Made by a program: the position numbers and the translations under genes
Assembly (NCBI GenBank): GCA_965216035.1
Contig: CBDCFM010000017.1
Location: 310,001 to 374,000 of the forward strand
Length of the DNA stretch: 64,000 nucleotides
Direction of reading: 5' to 3'
DNA from: G963664115 sp965216035
GTDB lineage: Bacteria; Acidobacteriota; Terriglobia; 20CM-2-55-15
Shown here: one piece after another, positions 1 to 8,647 of the stretch
How positions within the stretch are numbered: position 1 is the stretch's first letter
Layout: each line of letters opens with the position of its first letter
The notes under the pieces: generated by a model
Databases searched by the model: none
What the model saw: only the letters and a program-made list of their open reading frames with translations
Told to the model about the DNA's origin: nothing

Positions 1-82
1 GAATGAGCCGATTATGCTTGACCTGCGTTGTGCTATCAATCCGTTGAGAATTGGGGTCAGAGCTCTATAATCCGAATTTCCT

Positions 83-268
83 TCACTCTCGGGCGGTCAC
101 CTGTTCGCATTTAATTTCCGCAAGCACGCGGGCGCGCTGGTCGTCGGATTCCACGAGAACGGCCCTTTTCGTTCGTCCGTCGCTGGTCGTGCACTTGAAT
201 GTGTACTGGTATACTCCCGTTTTTCCAGCAAGGGGGGCTTTAATCACTTGTGTGCACCTGCAGGGCAT
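83..268 (-). CDS. possible small hypothetical protein (61 aa)
   Basis: A 61-codon minus-strand frame whose product is charged and hydrophilic, with a GVYQYTFKCTTSDGRTKR stretch that reads like a short beta-hairpin protein. No family is recognised. The ATG has no clear ribosome binding site, but an internal GTG at codon 8 is preceded by GCAGGTG at suitable spacing. The opposite strand carries an overlapping frame of similar length that looks like a shadow. It is divergent from the HAD phosphatase at 298. Nothing else is visible in bases 1-297. The call rests on amino-acid composition alone. Confidence 0.3.
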   Translation of the reverse strand: MPCRCTQVIKAPLAGKTGVYQYTFKCTTSDGRTKRAVLVESDDQRARVLAEIKCEQVTARE

Positions 269-297
269 TTGGATAGATTAGGCGGATATATTATCGA

Positions 298-960
298 ATG
301 ACGCGTTCTTCAATTACAACGATTCTCTTCGATCTCGACGGTACTCTGATCGACACCGTGGAACTCATTCTTGAAAGTTATCGCCATACCGTTAGAACGC
401 ACGGCCTCGGTCCGGTTTCCGAGCAATCGTGGCTCAAGAACATGGGTATTCCCCTTCGGGTGCAGTTCCAACAGTTTACAGATGATCCAGAGGAGGTTCA
501 GGCGTTGATAGCCACCTATATCGATCACAATATGGAACATCACGACGCTCTGGTCAGGGAATATCCCGGGGTGTGCGATGCAGTGAGGGCGTTACATGGA
601 GCGGGGTATCGCCTGGGCGTTGTGACGAGCAAGATGCACGGTGGGCTCGAACGGGGATTGGCATTCGGAGGTTATGAAGGCCTCTTTGAAGTCCTTATCG
701 GAGCTGACGACGTGCGGAACCCGAAGCCACACGCTGAACCCGTGTTGAAAGCGCTCGAACGTTTGGAGGTCACGGCTGATTCCGCGGTCTTCGTGGGTGA
801 TTCTCCACACGATATGACCTGCGGCCAAGCAGCCGGTGTCCGAACGGGAGCCGCCCTGTGGGGACCGTTCCTGCGCGAGGCCCTCGCGCCTTATGATCCT
901 GACCATTGGTTTGAAGAACCCTCCGAGTTGGAGCGATTGTTCATATCCGGACGGATATAA
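298..960 (+). CDS. HAD-superfamily hydrolase (PpaX / phosphoglycolate phosphatase-like)
   Basis: A 220-residue cytosolic haloacid-dehalogenase-type phosphatase. Motif I is FDLDGTLIDT near residue 11, with the nucleophile Asp and the acid/base Asp two residues later. Motif II is VVTSK near residue 110. The motif III lysine lies in NPKPHAEPV near 140, and motif IV is VFVGDSPHDM near 165. The helical insert between motif I and II indicates a C1-type cap as in phosphoglycolate phosphatase and pyrophosphatase PpaX. Those families hydrolyse small phosphate esters or pyrophosphate, and the true substrate cannot be read from sequence. It stands alone, with a 480-bp gap downstream. Confidence 0.85.
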   Translation: MTRSSITTILFDLDGTLIDTVELILESYRHTVRTHGLGPVSEQSWLKNMGIPLRVQFQQFTDDPEEVQALIATYIDHNMEHHDALVREYPGVCDAVRALHGAGYRLGVVTSKMHGGLERGLAFGGYEGLFEVLIGADDVRNPKPHAEPVLKALERLEVTADSAVFVGDSPHDMTCGQAAGVRTGAALWGPFLREALAPYDPDHWFEEPSELERLFISGRI

Positions 961-1440
961 TAAATACTTGAAACAATCTTCGCAAATCTCACGGTTGGCG
1001 AGGGGACGTTTGGATGGGTTGAAATCGTCTCAGCGGATTTCGCCACGACACCGGCTTTAATGGCGTGAAAACTGTACCGAAGTCCGACACCGACCGAATC
1101 TCCTCGAATTTCCATCGAAACCACATGCGATCAGTGACATAGGAAATGTGCCGGCTTTTTCCTGGTGTCGGGTTTCGTTACTGTTTTTGGCTGGACACCC
1201 CAGCGCAAAACTTGCGTTGATGAATTTATTACAATACCGCTAATTCATAAATTATTGATTCTTCAAATCCACGGGCCATTAACCCGTCCACACTAACGCG
1301 ATCCCCACAAATTGGCCCCTGTCTTGCTTGTCAAGATTATGACGATGGTCCTGTAGCGTTGACCTCAATGCGTCAACGCACTGACCGCCGAATCAACCCA
1401 TAGGGGTGTTGGCAAACTATGTATATAGGAGACAGCAATA
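961..1440. other. intergenic region, AT-rich leader
   Basis: There is no credible coding frame in this 480-bp gap. It contains an AT-rich stretch at about 1217-1270, a short CGGG/CCCG hairpin near 1271-1290, the perfect dyad at 1356-1379 and a good ribosome binding site (AGGAG at 1427-1431) for the gene at 1441. It probably serves as a long leader and promoter region for that small secreted protein. Confidence 0.5.
1356..1379. promoter_or_regulatory. operator-like dyad upstream of small secreted protein
   Basis: GCGTTGAC and GTCAACGC form a perfect 8-bp inverted repeat with an 8-bp spacer, about 62 bp upstream of the ATG at 1441. The spacing fits a dimeric repressor site or a short leader hairpin. 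There is no T-tract, so it is not an intrinsic terminator. The function is inferred. Confidence 0.4.
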
Positions 1441-1767
1441 ATGAAAAATAAACTAATCGCAGCTTTGATCGTGTTGACGCTTGCAGTTCCGGTAGTCGCG
1501 GTGGCTCAAGGTACCTGGTACATCGTTACAGGTCATGTCCTGGCTCTTGCCGATCTCAGTCTCCAGGATAAGAGCAGTTGGTCGTCATGGATGTCCACCG
1601 CCCCTCTTATAAGGCAGGATATGGAGCACAGGTTAGATATGGCTCTCTATGAACTCCAGCGGCAGAATCCCCTGTTCTTTGCGGAGACTTTCAATAAGTA
1701 CAACCTGCAGTTCAGCCCCAAGAGCTATCCTTTTGAGATGCCCGAAGTTTACGGGGGAGGTTACTGA
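1441..1767 (+). CDS. small secreted protein of unknown function (108 aa)
   Basis: The product begins with a classical Sec signal peptide: a short lysine-rich n-region, a hydrophobic core over residues 6-21, and an AVAQ-type cleavage site near residue 23. The mature part, about 85 residues, has no cysteines. It contains tryptophans, an amphipathic helix-like middle (MEHRLDMALYELQRQNPLFF) and a Tyr/Gly-rich tail ending in EVYGGGY. AGGAG lies 10 bases before the ATG. No family is recognised. It is likely periplasmic or surface-exposed. The long leader and the hairpin after the stop suggest a monocistronic, regulated gene. Confidence 0.75.
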   Translation: MKNKLIAALIVLTLAVPVVAVAQGTWYIVTGHVLALADLSLQDKSSWSSWMSTAPLIRQDMEHRLDMALYELQRQNPLFFAETFNKYNLQFSPKSYPFEMPEVYGGGY

Positions 1768-1788
1768 GAGGAAGTCGGTGGAGCCGCA

Positions 1789-1843
1789 GCGTGGGATGAG
1801 GTTGAGACACGCGCCTGATGCACGCGTGACGACCATCCCACGC
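1789..1843. terminator. compound hairpin after 1441 gene
   Basis: An outer 10-bp perfect stem (GCGTGGGATG, 1789-1798, with CATCCCACGC, 1834-1843) encloses an inner 6-bp stem (CACGCG 1808-1813 with CGCGTG 1823-1828). It starts 21 bp after the stop codon of the small secreted protein gene. No T-run follows, so it may stabilise an mRNA 3' end or be a cruciform-forming repeat rather than a simple terminator. Confidence 0.45.
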
Positions 1844-2013
1844 CCAGGGAGTCGAGGACGCCGTTCCTGACGCCGCACGCAACGGCCGCCGCCAGTCTGG
1901 GGTCGCTGTGACACGCACCCCGCTAGAGGGCATCACGCGCAGTCCTCCCGCCGATTGCCCACCAATTATCCGCGACCGGACGCGTTATCCCGGCCGAGCT
2001 CCTTGCGATCAAG

Positions 2014-2086
2014 TGCCGGCGGGTGGACTCGAACCACCGACCTAAGGATTATGAGACCTTCGCTCTAACCTCTGAGCTACGCCGGC
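2014..2086 (-). tRNA. tRNA-Met (CAT)
   Basis: A 73-nt cloverleaf reads on the minus strand. The acceptor stem GCCGGCG pairs perfectly with CGCCGGC, followed by discriminator A. The anticodon loop is CTCATAA with anticodon CAT, and the T-arm contains GGTTCGAGTCC. The terminal CCA is not encoded. The first acceptor pair is G-C, so it is more likely an elongator Met (or tRNA-Ile2) than the initiator. It lies 18 bp downstream of rnr on the same strand and may be co-transcribed with it. Confidence 0.92.
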
Positions 2087-2104
2087 TGGCGCAAAACTTC
2101 TATT

Positions 2105-4273
2105 CTAATCGGGCCGCTTACCCTTGGCCAGTACCGGCAGGAAATAGGCCCGTCCCAACAACTTGTCGACCCGCGCGACCCGAACTTTGATCCGTTGCCC
2201 GAGTCGATACTTTCTCCGTGTCCCGCGGCCGATCAGTGTGTGCGACCGGGCATCGAAATCGTAGTAGTCATCGGCCATGTCATCTACAGACACCAGGCCT
2301 TCTATGAAGTAGTCCTCAAGCTCCACACGGACACCCTTCCCCCAAACACTGATGATGATTGCATTCAGCGTGTCGCCGAGATGTTCTTCGAGCAGTGTCA
2401 TCCTTTTCCAGTCGAACGCGTCGCGCTCAGCCTGATCCACAATTCGCTCTCTTCGACTGGACGTGGCCGCCATCGCATCGAGTTCGACCCGTGAATAGCC
2501 CGAACGCCGCCGCCCGGACAGACATGCCTTGAGCAGGCGATGTACGACCAGATCCGGATATCTTCTAATCGGCGATGTGAAGTGCGTATAGCTGCCCGAG
2601 GCCAGACCGAAATGGCCCGCGTTGGACGTTGAGTAGACGGCCTGTTTGAACGAGCGCAGCACGAGAAACGATATCATCCGCGCGTCGGGCCGGCCTTCCA
2701 CGGAATTCAAAAACTGCTGGAAGCTTCGAGGGGTCAATTTGCGGGGCCGAAACCGTACGCCCAACAGTGCGAGCGTGTCGCTGAGTTCGCTGACCTTTTC
2801 CGCATCGGGGCGTTCATGAACGCGGAAGATTGTCGCTGGCATTTCAGATTCGAGCAGTCGGGCAACGGCCTCGTTGGCCGCGATCATGAACTCTTCTATC
2901 ATGCGATGGGAGAAGTAGTGCTCGGCCTTTTTGATGCCTTCGACCCGTCCCTCATTGTTGTAGGTCAGTTCAGGTTCGGGCAGGTCAAAGCCAATGGTTC
3001 CCTGTTGGCTCCGGCGTTGCGAGAGCAGGCGAGCCACCGTTTCGAGCAACTCCAACGATCCGACGACCCGTCGGTGGCGCGTTCTCAGCCCTCCATCCCC
3101 GTCCAGAATTTTCTGGACGGTCTCGTAGTCCATGCGTGCGTCGGAACGGATCACGCTTTCGTGAAACGACCGGCCTCGAATCGCACCGTCCGCCCCGATA
3201 TCCAGGACAACGCTCATCGTGAGCCGATCCGTCCGCGGGTTGAGAGAGCAGATTTCGTTTGAAAGCCGTTCCGGTAGCATCGGGACGACACGATCGGAAA
3301 AGTAGACAGAACAGCTACGCTCCCGCGCGTCGTTATCAGTAGCGGAACCCGGAGCGACAAAGTGGGCGACGTCGGCAATGTGAATGCCCAGACTGAACCC
3401 ACCGTCCTCCAGCTGTCGGACATCGACGGCATCGTCAAAATCGCGCGCTGTCGCCGGATCGATCGTAATTGTGTCTCTGTCCCGAAAGTCGTCCCGAGTA
3501 ACGATATCGGTGTCGGTCAGCGTTAGTGGTAATTGTGAAACTTCTTCTTCCACTGCTTCAGGAAATTCGACGGCCAGACCATATTTCTTGATGATGATGC
3601 TTGTTTCAACTTCGGGATCGTCGATGAAACCGAGGACCGAGACGAGTTCTCCGGCGGGCCATTCGGATTCAGAACCGAACCGTGTCAATTCGATTTCGAC
3701 GATCTTGTCTTTGTGTTCCGACACCTCGCCTTTGACCAGAATCCTCTCCGGGAGTTTTTCGTCGGCCGGCGACAGGAAGTAGACGCGCCCATCGTATCGG
3801 AGTTGTCCGACGACTTTCGTTCGGGCGCGTTCCTCGACGCGGATGACGCGGCCTTCGGCTTTCTTTGCGGACGTGATCGCAACGGCCACGCGGTCGCCGT
3901 CCATTGACGAACCAGTTTTTGAAGGGGGAATGAATATGTCGCCGGTTAGTCCGCGAATCTTTGCATCGGGCGTAACGAAACCGTAACCGTCTGCATGAAG
4001 GGAGATACGGCCGTGATAGAGAGATGCCATCGGGGGCGCCTCGTATCGATTTCCTTTGTGCCGGGCGAGCTTCTCTTCTTTGACAAGTTGATCGAGGATG
4101 TCCTTGATCTGCTTGCGATCGGTCCTGTCGGCACTGAAATCTTCGAGAATACGACGGAAACCCGCGGAACGTTCCGGTTGGTGGCGAATGTAGTCGAGTA
4201 GCCCTTCTGCGGAGAAGTTCCTGCCGCGCGACGTTTTCGGCGATTTCCGGTCTGGCGATTTCCTGCCTGCCAC
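2105..4273 (-). CDS. rnr: ribonuclease R (3'-5' exoribonuclease)
   Basis: A 722-residue RNase II/R-family enzyme that degrades structured RNA processively from the 3' end and takes part in mRNA and rRNA quality control. An N-terminal winged-helix region (about residues 20-75) is followed by cold-shock OB domains (about 80-230). The RNB catalytic domain contains TITIDPATARDFDDAVDV near residue 270, which carries the metal-binding aspartates. A C-terminal S1 domain (about 630-715) includes GKGVRVELEDYFIEGLV. The start is GTG at 4273 with an upstream GGAGAG. It lacks the long basic tail of the E. coli enzyme. Confidence 0.95.
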   Translation of the reverse strand: MAGRKSPDRKSPKTSRGRNFSAEGLLDYIRHQPERSAGFRRILEDFSADRTDRKQIKDILDQLVKEEKLARHKGNRYEAPPMASLYHGRISLHADGYGFVTPDAKIRGLTGDIFIPPSKTGSSMDGDRVAVAITSAKKAEGRVIRVEERARTKVVGQLRYDGRVYFLSPADEKLPERILVKGEVSEHKDKIVEIELTRFGSESEWPAGELVSVLGFIDDPEVETSIIIKKYGLAVEFPEAVEEEVSQLPLTLTDTDIVTRDDFRDRDTITIDPATARDFDDAVDVRQLEDGGFSLGIHIADVAHFVAPGSATDNDARERSCSVYFSDRVVPMLPERLSNEICSLNPRTDRLTMSVVLDIGADGAIRGRSFHESVIRSDARMDYETVQKILDGDGGLRTRHRRVVGSLELLETVARLLSQRRSQQGTIGFDLPEPELTYNNEGRVEGIKKAEHYFSHRMIEEFMIAANEAVARLLESEMPATIFRVHERPDAEKVSELSDTLALLGVRFRPRKLTPRSFQQFLNSVEGRPDARMISFLVLRSFKQAVYSTSNAGHFGLASGSYTHFTSPIRRYPDLVVHRLLKACLSGRRRSGYSRVELDAMAATSSRRERIVDQAERDAFDWKRMTLLEEHLGDTLNAIIISVWGKGVRVELEDYFIEGLVSVDDMADDYYDFDARSHTLIGRGTRRKYRLGQRIKVRVARVDKLLGRAYFLPVLAKGKRPD

Positions 4274-4322
4274 CTCTCCACTTGTGTCACATCCCGACGC
4301 GGTTTACAAACCCGGACTGCGG

Positions 4323-4351
4323 TTGACTTCGCAGATGCGGCCCTTTACATT
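4323..4351 (+). promoter_or_regulatory. sigma70-type promoter for tRNA-Leu
   Basis: TTGACT (4323-4328) and TACATT (4346-4351) are separated by 17 bp. The predicted start lies just before the mature tRNA 5' end at 4362. Confidence 0.6.
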
Positions 4352-4361
4352 GGACAATCCA

Positions 4362-4445
4362 GCCGAAATGGCGGAACTGGCAGACGCGCTAGACTCAGAA
4401 TCTAGTGGGGGCAACCCCGTGGAAGTTCGAATCTTCTTTTCGGCA
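4362..4445 (+). tRNA. tRNA-Leu (CAG)
   Basis: An 84-nt class II tRNA with acceptor GCCGAAA/TTTCGGC, discriminator A and a long variable arm (TGGGGGCAACCCCG region). The anticodon stem is CTAGA/TCTAG with loop CTCAGAA, giving anticodon CAG. The T-arm GGAAG-TTCGAAT-CTTCT is intact. CCA is not encoded. A degenerate integrase end lies directly downstream, consistent with use of this tRNA as an attachment site. Confidence 0.95.
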
Positions 4446-4499
4446 CTTCGGAATCAATCAGTTAGTGAACCAAACCTGAAGCCCGTGTTTCCACACCGC

Positions 4500-4640
4500 C
4501 TCTTTTGTCCACTTTTCGTCCACCACTGACCTCCCGCTCCTCCGCCCGTCGAACGGATTCAACGGCGTGTTCCTGGAGGTAATGAACCTACCGCATCGTT
4601 GGACTGGTATCCGCGTGTCCCGAGTGACTGCGGGCGTTAC
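4500..4640 (-). pseudogene. remnant of tyrosine-recombinase (integrase) C-terminus
   Basis: Translated on the minus strand, the region reads SGHADTSPTMR-stop-VHYL, then QEHAVESVRRAEER. This matches the LGHxDxxTTxxYxH end of phage-type integrases. The codon where the nucleophilic tyrosine is expected is TAG (plus-strand CTA at 4588-4590), and the rest of the catalytic domain is missing or frameshifted above 4640. The relic sits 55 bp from tRNA-Leu, a classic integration target. I infer the remains of an excised or decayed integrative element. The remaining 4641-4866 shows no coding signal. Confidence 0.5.
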
Positions 4641-4866
4641 ATCGGTTCCCGGGACACACACCATTTGACCCATTGCGGCGGCTTTATTCGCGGGACGCTG
4701 GGTACAACAGGCTTCCCTGATCTGTAACAGCGAAGGGAGTGGGTCATCAACGGCAACAGAAAAGAAGCTTATTGCGCGTCGGTCGCGTGGCGCAGGGATC
4801 GCCATTCGAAGAGTCGAGGGCACTGACGCTCCGGGCTTTCGAGGGTTGCCAGCCCGGTGCGTTATG

Positions 4867-4896
4867 GGGTAATGGCGCTCGGGAGCGCCATTACCC
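4867..4896. terminator. 13-bp hairpin after TonB-dependent transporter
   Basis: GGGTAATGGCGCT and AGCGCCATTACCC form a perfect 13-bp stem with a 4-nt loop, 8 bp beyond the stop codon of the transporter gene. It lacks a T-tract on either strand, so it is a strong 3'-end stabilising hairpin or a Rho-assisted terminator. Confidence 0.55.
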
Positions 4897-4903
4897 TCGC
4901 GGG

Positions 4904-7900
4904 CTAGAAAGTAAACCGCAGCCCCAGCTGAATCGACCGCGCGGGTGTCCGCGTTCGCGTTATACGGGCGAAGTTTGGATTCACCTCCCCGTCTCTGAAG
5001 GCGTTCATGTCATCCGGTTCTGCGAAGTTGTTGCGGTTGAACAGGTTGAACGTCTCGACCCGGAACTGGAGGCTGGTGCTCTCAGAGAGATCGGTGTTCT
5101 TGAAGAACGAGAGATCCACGTTCGCCAGACCCGGACCGGTCACCGTGTTACGCCCCAGATTGCCGAAGTATCCGAGCCTCGTCGGTGTGAACTGCGAGAC
5201 ATCGACCCAACGGTTGGGATCGCCGGTCGAATTCGTGTGCCCGCCGGGAATCAGGTCCGGCCGCAAATCAGAATCATCGCCGATGCGATCTTCCTGATCA
5301 CCGCTGGATTCGCGCACAGACACGGGATACCCATCCGACAACGTCGCCACGCCATTGAGCTGCCAACCTCGGCCGATCACGCCCGCGGCACCGGTCAGCT
5401 GGTCGCCAAACGGAAGCGCGTACGTGCCATTCATCGTGAACGAGTTCCGAATGTCAAAGGATGACAGGCCTCGTTTTTTGTCAAAATCCCAGAGATACAT
5501 GCCACGCTGGGACTGCTGCAGTTCATCGCCACCGCTGGTGACGCCGGAACCGTCGTCAATGGCCTTCGAATGGTTATAAGTCGCGCTGAACTGAGGCCCC
5601 GAAGTCGGCCGGTACTGGAGCGCAAAGGCTCCACCGTGGTAGTAGGCGTTGCCGGCCGTGCTTTGGAACCGCATTTCTCCAAAGTTCGGATTAATTGAAT
5701 CGCTGTCCTCGGGGAAGAACTTGTCCGTGCCTGGCGGCGGCTGTTCCGGCCAACCCTCCCATCGGTTGAGATTCCCGGACGACTGGTTCCAGAGATGCAG
5801 GCCGCGCGATCCCGTATATTCCGCCGATGCCATCCAGTCGTTCCCAAACTGTTGCTGTAGTGTAATGTTCCAGCGGTAAATATACGTCAGGTCCAGCTCC
5901 TTCTGGAAAGTGCGAATGTTCGTCCGGGCGGACGCCTGGTCGATCTGTGTAAAGAAGGCATTGGGGAAGTCGATCTCCTCACCGGTGGCCCGTCGGAGAC
6001 GGCGGTCATCGATGCGGCCCACTTGCGTGAAAGGCGGCAGCTCCTGCAGCGCTGTCCGGATGTTGTACAGCATGGGGTGCTCGTAGAATATACCGAAGCC
6101 GGTACGGATCGACGTTCTCTGACTCGGCGCCCACACGATGCCGATACGCGGACTGAAAGCTTTCTTTGTTGGGTTGTCATAGAGAACGCCCAGGGTGACC
6201 TCGTCGGAGAAGAAATTCTCCAGATTGGAGAATTTGTTATCCACTTCGGTGGGGACGCTGGCCGTTTCGTAACGCACGCCTAAATTAAACGTGAGCGTGT
6301 CCGTGGCCCGCCAGTTATCCTGGAAGTAAAGCCCCAGGAGGTGCTGGCCCATATCGCGGAACTTGTTGTCCCCACCCGGGAGCATCACCTCGAATCGCCG
6401 CGGAATGCCATCCAGGAAATGCTCCATGCTCCTGAAGCTAAAGATGCCGTTGCAGCCACGACTGCACGACTCCATGTTGTAGTTGAAATACGTCCACTCG
6501 CCCCCCAACCGAAACGAATGGTCACCCCGGATCAGGGAAAAGCCGTCCTTTAGAGTGTAGGTCTGCTGCCGGTAATATGATGGATCCACGCGGTAGCCAA
6601 TGCTGCTGAAGCCGCCGGAGATCGCAACCTGGCCCATCTTCGTCCGGTTCTCGCGGAATATCAGTCCATCTGCTTCGAAATCGCGGCTGCTCAGTGGGAT
6701 GGCGCCCCCGGGCTCACTGTCGGCGTAGCTGAAGTTGAATTCGTTGACCGAGTTACTGGAGAGGACACTCGTCCACTTGGCTCCGAGCAGGTGCTTTCCA
6801 CTGGCTGTTCCCTGCGCGTTCGTGTCCGCAAGAAGGCCAAGGGGATTTCGCTCTCCCTTGTCGAAGTTGTAGGTTCCCGAGATCCTGTTATCGGCATTGA
6901 CCTCGTAGTCAATCTTAGTGAGAAAGAAGTTGTTGTTCGCGTCCTCGAGCCGCGTGCCGGCAATGAGCGTCCGGTCGCCGAGCTGTTCGACAATCTGGTT
7001 TCCCTGCCCGGGTACCGGGTAGAGATTCAGGTAGGGCAGCACCCGGGGGTTTATCGCAACCGTCGTGCCATCGGCCAGGATCCCATTGCGCGCGTTCAGG
7101 CTCGGGACCCTCACGGTGCCGGTTTCGCCTTTATCCTGCCGGTATCCCTCATAGCTGCCGAAGAAAAACAACTTGTTCGCTATGATTGGCCCGCCGACGG
7201 AGCCACCGAACTGGTTCTGTCTGAATCTCGGCTTTGGATTCCCGAATTCCTTGTCGAAGTAGTTTTCGGAATTCAGGGCCTCGTTGCGGAAAAACTCGAA
7301 GACCGAGCCGTGCCACTCGTTCGTGCCGGATTTGGTGACGGCACTGACAATGCCGCCCGCGGCGCTGCGGTATTCCGCCGAGTAGTTGTTCGTGATGATT
7401 TGGAGCTCCTGCACCGTCTCGGCGCCCATGAGGGCACCGGAAACGCCCTGGGCATTGCCGGACAAGTCCTGATTGGACACGCCGTCGAGCAGGAACAGGT
7501 TTTGCGTGCCGCGCGCGCCGGCCACACTGAACTTGTCACCCATCCCGCTGAACACGCCCTGGTCGCCCGAGCTGCCGACCTTCAGGATGCCGGGTTGCAA
7601 AAAAGCGAGTTGGGTCAGGTCGCGGTTGACGAGCGGAAGGTTTACGACTTCCACGTTGTCGATCAGGTGTGCGACGGTTGCCTGTGTCGTTTCGACCAAC
7701 ACCGCGGCGGCCACAACTTCGATGGTCTGGGCCACCTGGCCCACTTGCAGGACAATGTCGATGACGGCCGTCCGCCCGACCGTCAATGCAACACCCTGTT
7801 GGATCGCTGTGCCGAAACCGGGCAGCGCGGCCGTCACTTCATAGGTGCCGATGGGCAGATTAGGCGCCTCGTAACGTCCGACCTCATTCGTGACGAGATC

Positions 7901-8110
7901 CCGCGTCGTTCCGGTGTCCGTGTTCGTGATCGTGACATCGACACCCGGGATGAGGGCCAGCGATTCGTCGGTAATGGTCCCCGCAATCGTCCCCGTTGTC
8001 AGCTGTGCCGAAGCAGTTCCCGTTGTCACCGTCAGGAGCAGAATCACTGTGTAGATGCTTAAGTTCAAAGTTCGTGATTTCTTAAGGAACCAATCCCGTG
8101 TAGCTGCCAT
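4904..8110 (-). CDS. Oar-like TonB-dependent outer-membrane transporter
   Basis: A 1068-residue outer-membrane protein. A Sec signal peptide (hydrophobic core about residues 17-33, cleavage after TASA) is followed by a carboxypeptidase-regulatory-like beta-sandwich (about 35-125) containing GTIAGTITDESLALIPGVDV. A plug domain (about 130-260) follows, then a large barrel ending in QLGLRFTF, a typical aromatic C-terminal strand. This architecture belongs to the Oar/SusC-related receptors abundant in Acidobacteriota. It imports or secretes large substrates using TonB energy, and the substrate is unknown. GAGGTGGAG lies 2-3 bases from the ATG. No SusD partner is adjacent. Confidence 0.9.
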   Translation of the reverse strand: MAATRDWFLKKSRTLNLSIYTVILLLTVTTGTASAQLTTGTIAGTITDESLALIPGVDVTITNTDTGTTRDLVTNEVGRYEAPNLPIGTYEVTAALPGFGTAIQQGVALTVGRTAVIDIVLQVGQVAQTIEVVAAAVLVETTQATVAHLIDNVEVVNLPLVNRDLTQLAFLQPGILKVGSSGDQGVFSGMGDKFSVAGARGTQNLFLLDGVSNQDLSGNAQGVSGALMGAETVQELQIITNNYSAEYRSAAGGIVSAVTKSGTNEWHGSVFEFFRNEALNSENYFDKEFGNPKPRFRQNQFGGSVGGPIIANKLFFFGSYEGYRQDKGETGTVRVPSLNARNGILADGTTVAINPRVLPYLNLYPVPGQGNQIVEQLGDRTLIAGTRLEDANNNFFLTKIDYEVNADNRISGTYNFDKGERNPLGLLADTNAQGTASGKHLLGAKWTSVLSSNSVNEFNFSYADSEPGGAIPLSSRDFEADGLIFRENRTKMGQVAISGGFSSIGYRVDPSYYRQQTYTLKDGFSLIRGDHSFRLGGEWTYFNYNMESCSRGCNGIFSFRSMEHFLDGIPRRFEVMLPGGDNKFRDMGQHLLGLYFQDNWRATDTLTFNLGVRYETASVPTEVDNKFSNLENFFSDEVTLGVLYDNPTKKAFSPRIGIVWAPSQRTSIRTGFGIFYEHPMLYNIRTALQELPPFTQVGRIDDRRLRRATGEEIDFPNAFFTQIDQASARTNIRTFQKELDLTYIYRWNITLQQQFGNDWMASAEYTGSRGLHLWNQSSGNLNRWEGWPEQPPPGTDKFFPEDSDSINPNFGEMRFQSTAGNAYYHGGAFALQYRPTSGPQFSATYNHSKAIDDGSGVTSGGDELQQSQRGMYLWDFDKKRGLSSFDIRNSFTMNGTYALPFGDQLTGAAGVIGRGWQLNGVATLSDGYPVSVRESSGDQEDRIGDDSDLRPDLIPGGHTNSTGDPNRWVDVSQFTPTRLGYFGNLGRNTVTGPGLANVDLSFFKNTDLSESTSLQFRVETFNLFNRNNFAEPDDMNAFRDGEVNPNFARITRTRTPARSIQLGLRFTF

Positions 8111-8144
8111 ATCTCCACCTCATTCTTGCATGCGTTGTTGGTTT

Positions 8145-8154
8145 GACAATTGTC
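8145..8154. promoter_or_regulatory. 10-bp palindrome upstream of transporter gene
   Basis: GACAATTGTC is a perfect palindrome 35-44 bp upstream of the transporter ATG, placed where an operator or promoter spacer would lie. The regulatory role is inferred only from position and symmetry. Confidence 0.25.
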
Positions 8155-8235
8155 CAGTAGCGCTCAAGTTCGAATCGATCCGCCAGGCGAAAACTCCTTT
8201 GCCCTCAGAGAAGTGGGGCAATCCTTCCTGCTCTA

Positions 8236-8272
8236 GCAGACTGCTGAAAAACGCAGTTTTTCGGCCGTCTGC
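8236..8272. repeat. nested hairpin, IS-end-like
   Basis: GCAGAC/GTCTGC (8236-8241, 8267-8272) encloses a 10-bp arm GCTGAAAAAC/GTTTTTCGGC (8243-8252, 8256-8265, one G-T pair) with a GCA loop. The CTGCTGAAAAAC wording resembles insertion-sequence or intergenic-repeat ends, but no transposase remnant is visible nearby. Confidence 0.4.
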
Positions 8273-8647
8273 GGCGCCACACACCTTGTGCCGCCATTTT
8301 CGATGGCTGTATACCATTGAAAATTTGGGCCACCCGAGAATCACACTTCTCGGGTGGCGTTGCTGCTCACGCCAATGATGGCTTTTTCGAAATCCTACTA
8401 TAAACGCTCCAGAACGCTGCTTTCGGTTGCGAATACTCTTTCGCATCGCCCAGTATACTCGGACTTCACAATGATCAAAGAGTAAAGTACAGAGAGTAAC
8501 GTCTCCCGCCCCGCTGGGCGGCGCTTGCGGCATGATTGCAGATCGCCCGTTCGCCCCATGCGCCCGCATGCCGCTTCATGCCGCCGACCCGGTCGCCCGT
8601 GCTCGAGCGGGGGAATTGCCTCCCGCTCGTGATTCCATGACATTCCA
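8273..8647. other. intergenic region without genes
   Basis: No convincing frame lies between the transporter promoter region and the end of the acylase gene. It contains the hairpin at 8329-8358 and a GC-rich stretch (8505-8600). Frames on both strands here have non-protein-like composition. Confidence 0.45.
8329..8358. terminator. 12-bp perfect hairpin
   Basis: GCCACCCGAGAA (8329-8340) pairs perfectly with TTCTCGGGTGGC (8347-8358) across a 6-nt loop. It lies 290 bp past the acylase stop codon (minus strand). It may be a bidirectional transcription barrier or a mobile repeat, since no T-tract is adjacent. Confidence 0.4.

Noticed and set aside
6791..8062. 423-codon plus-strand open frame
   Set aside because: Antisense to the TonB-dependent transporter plug and signal region, with no recognisable domain and no ribosome binding site.
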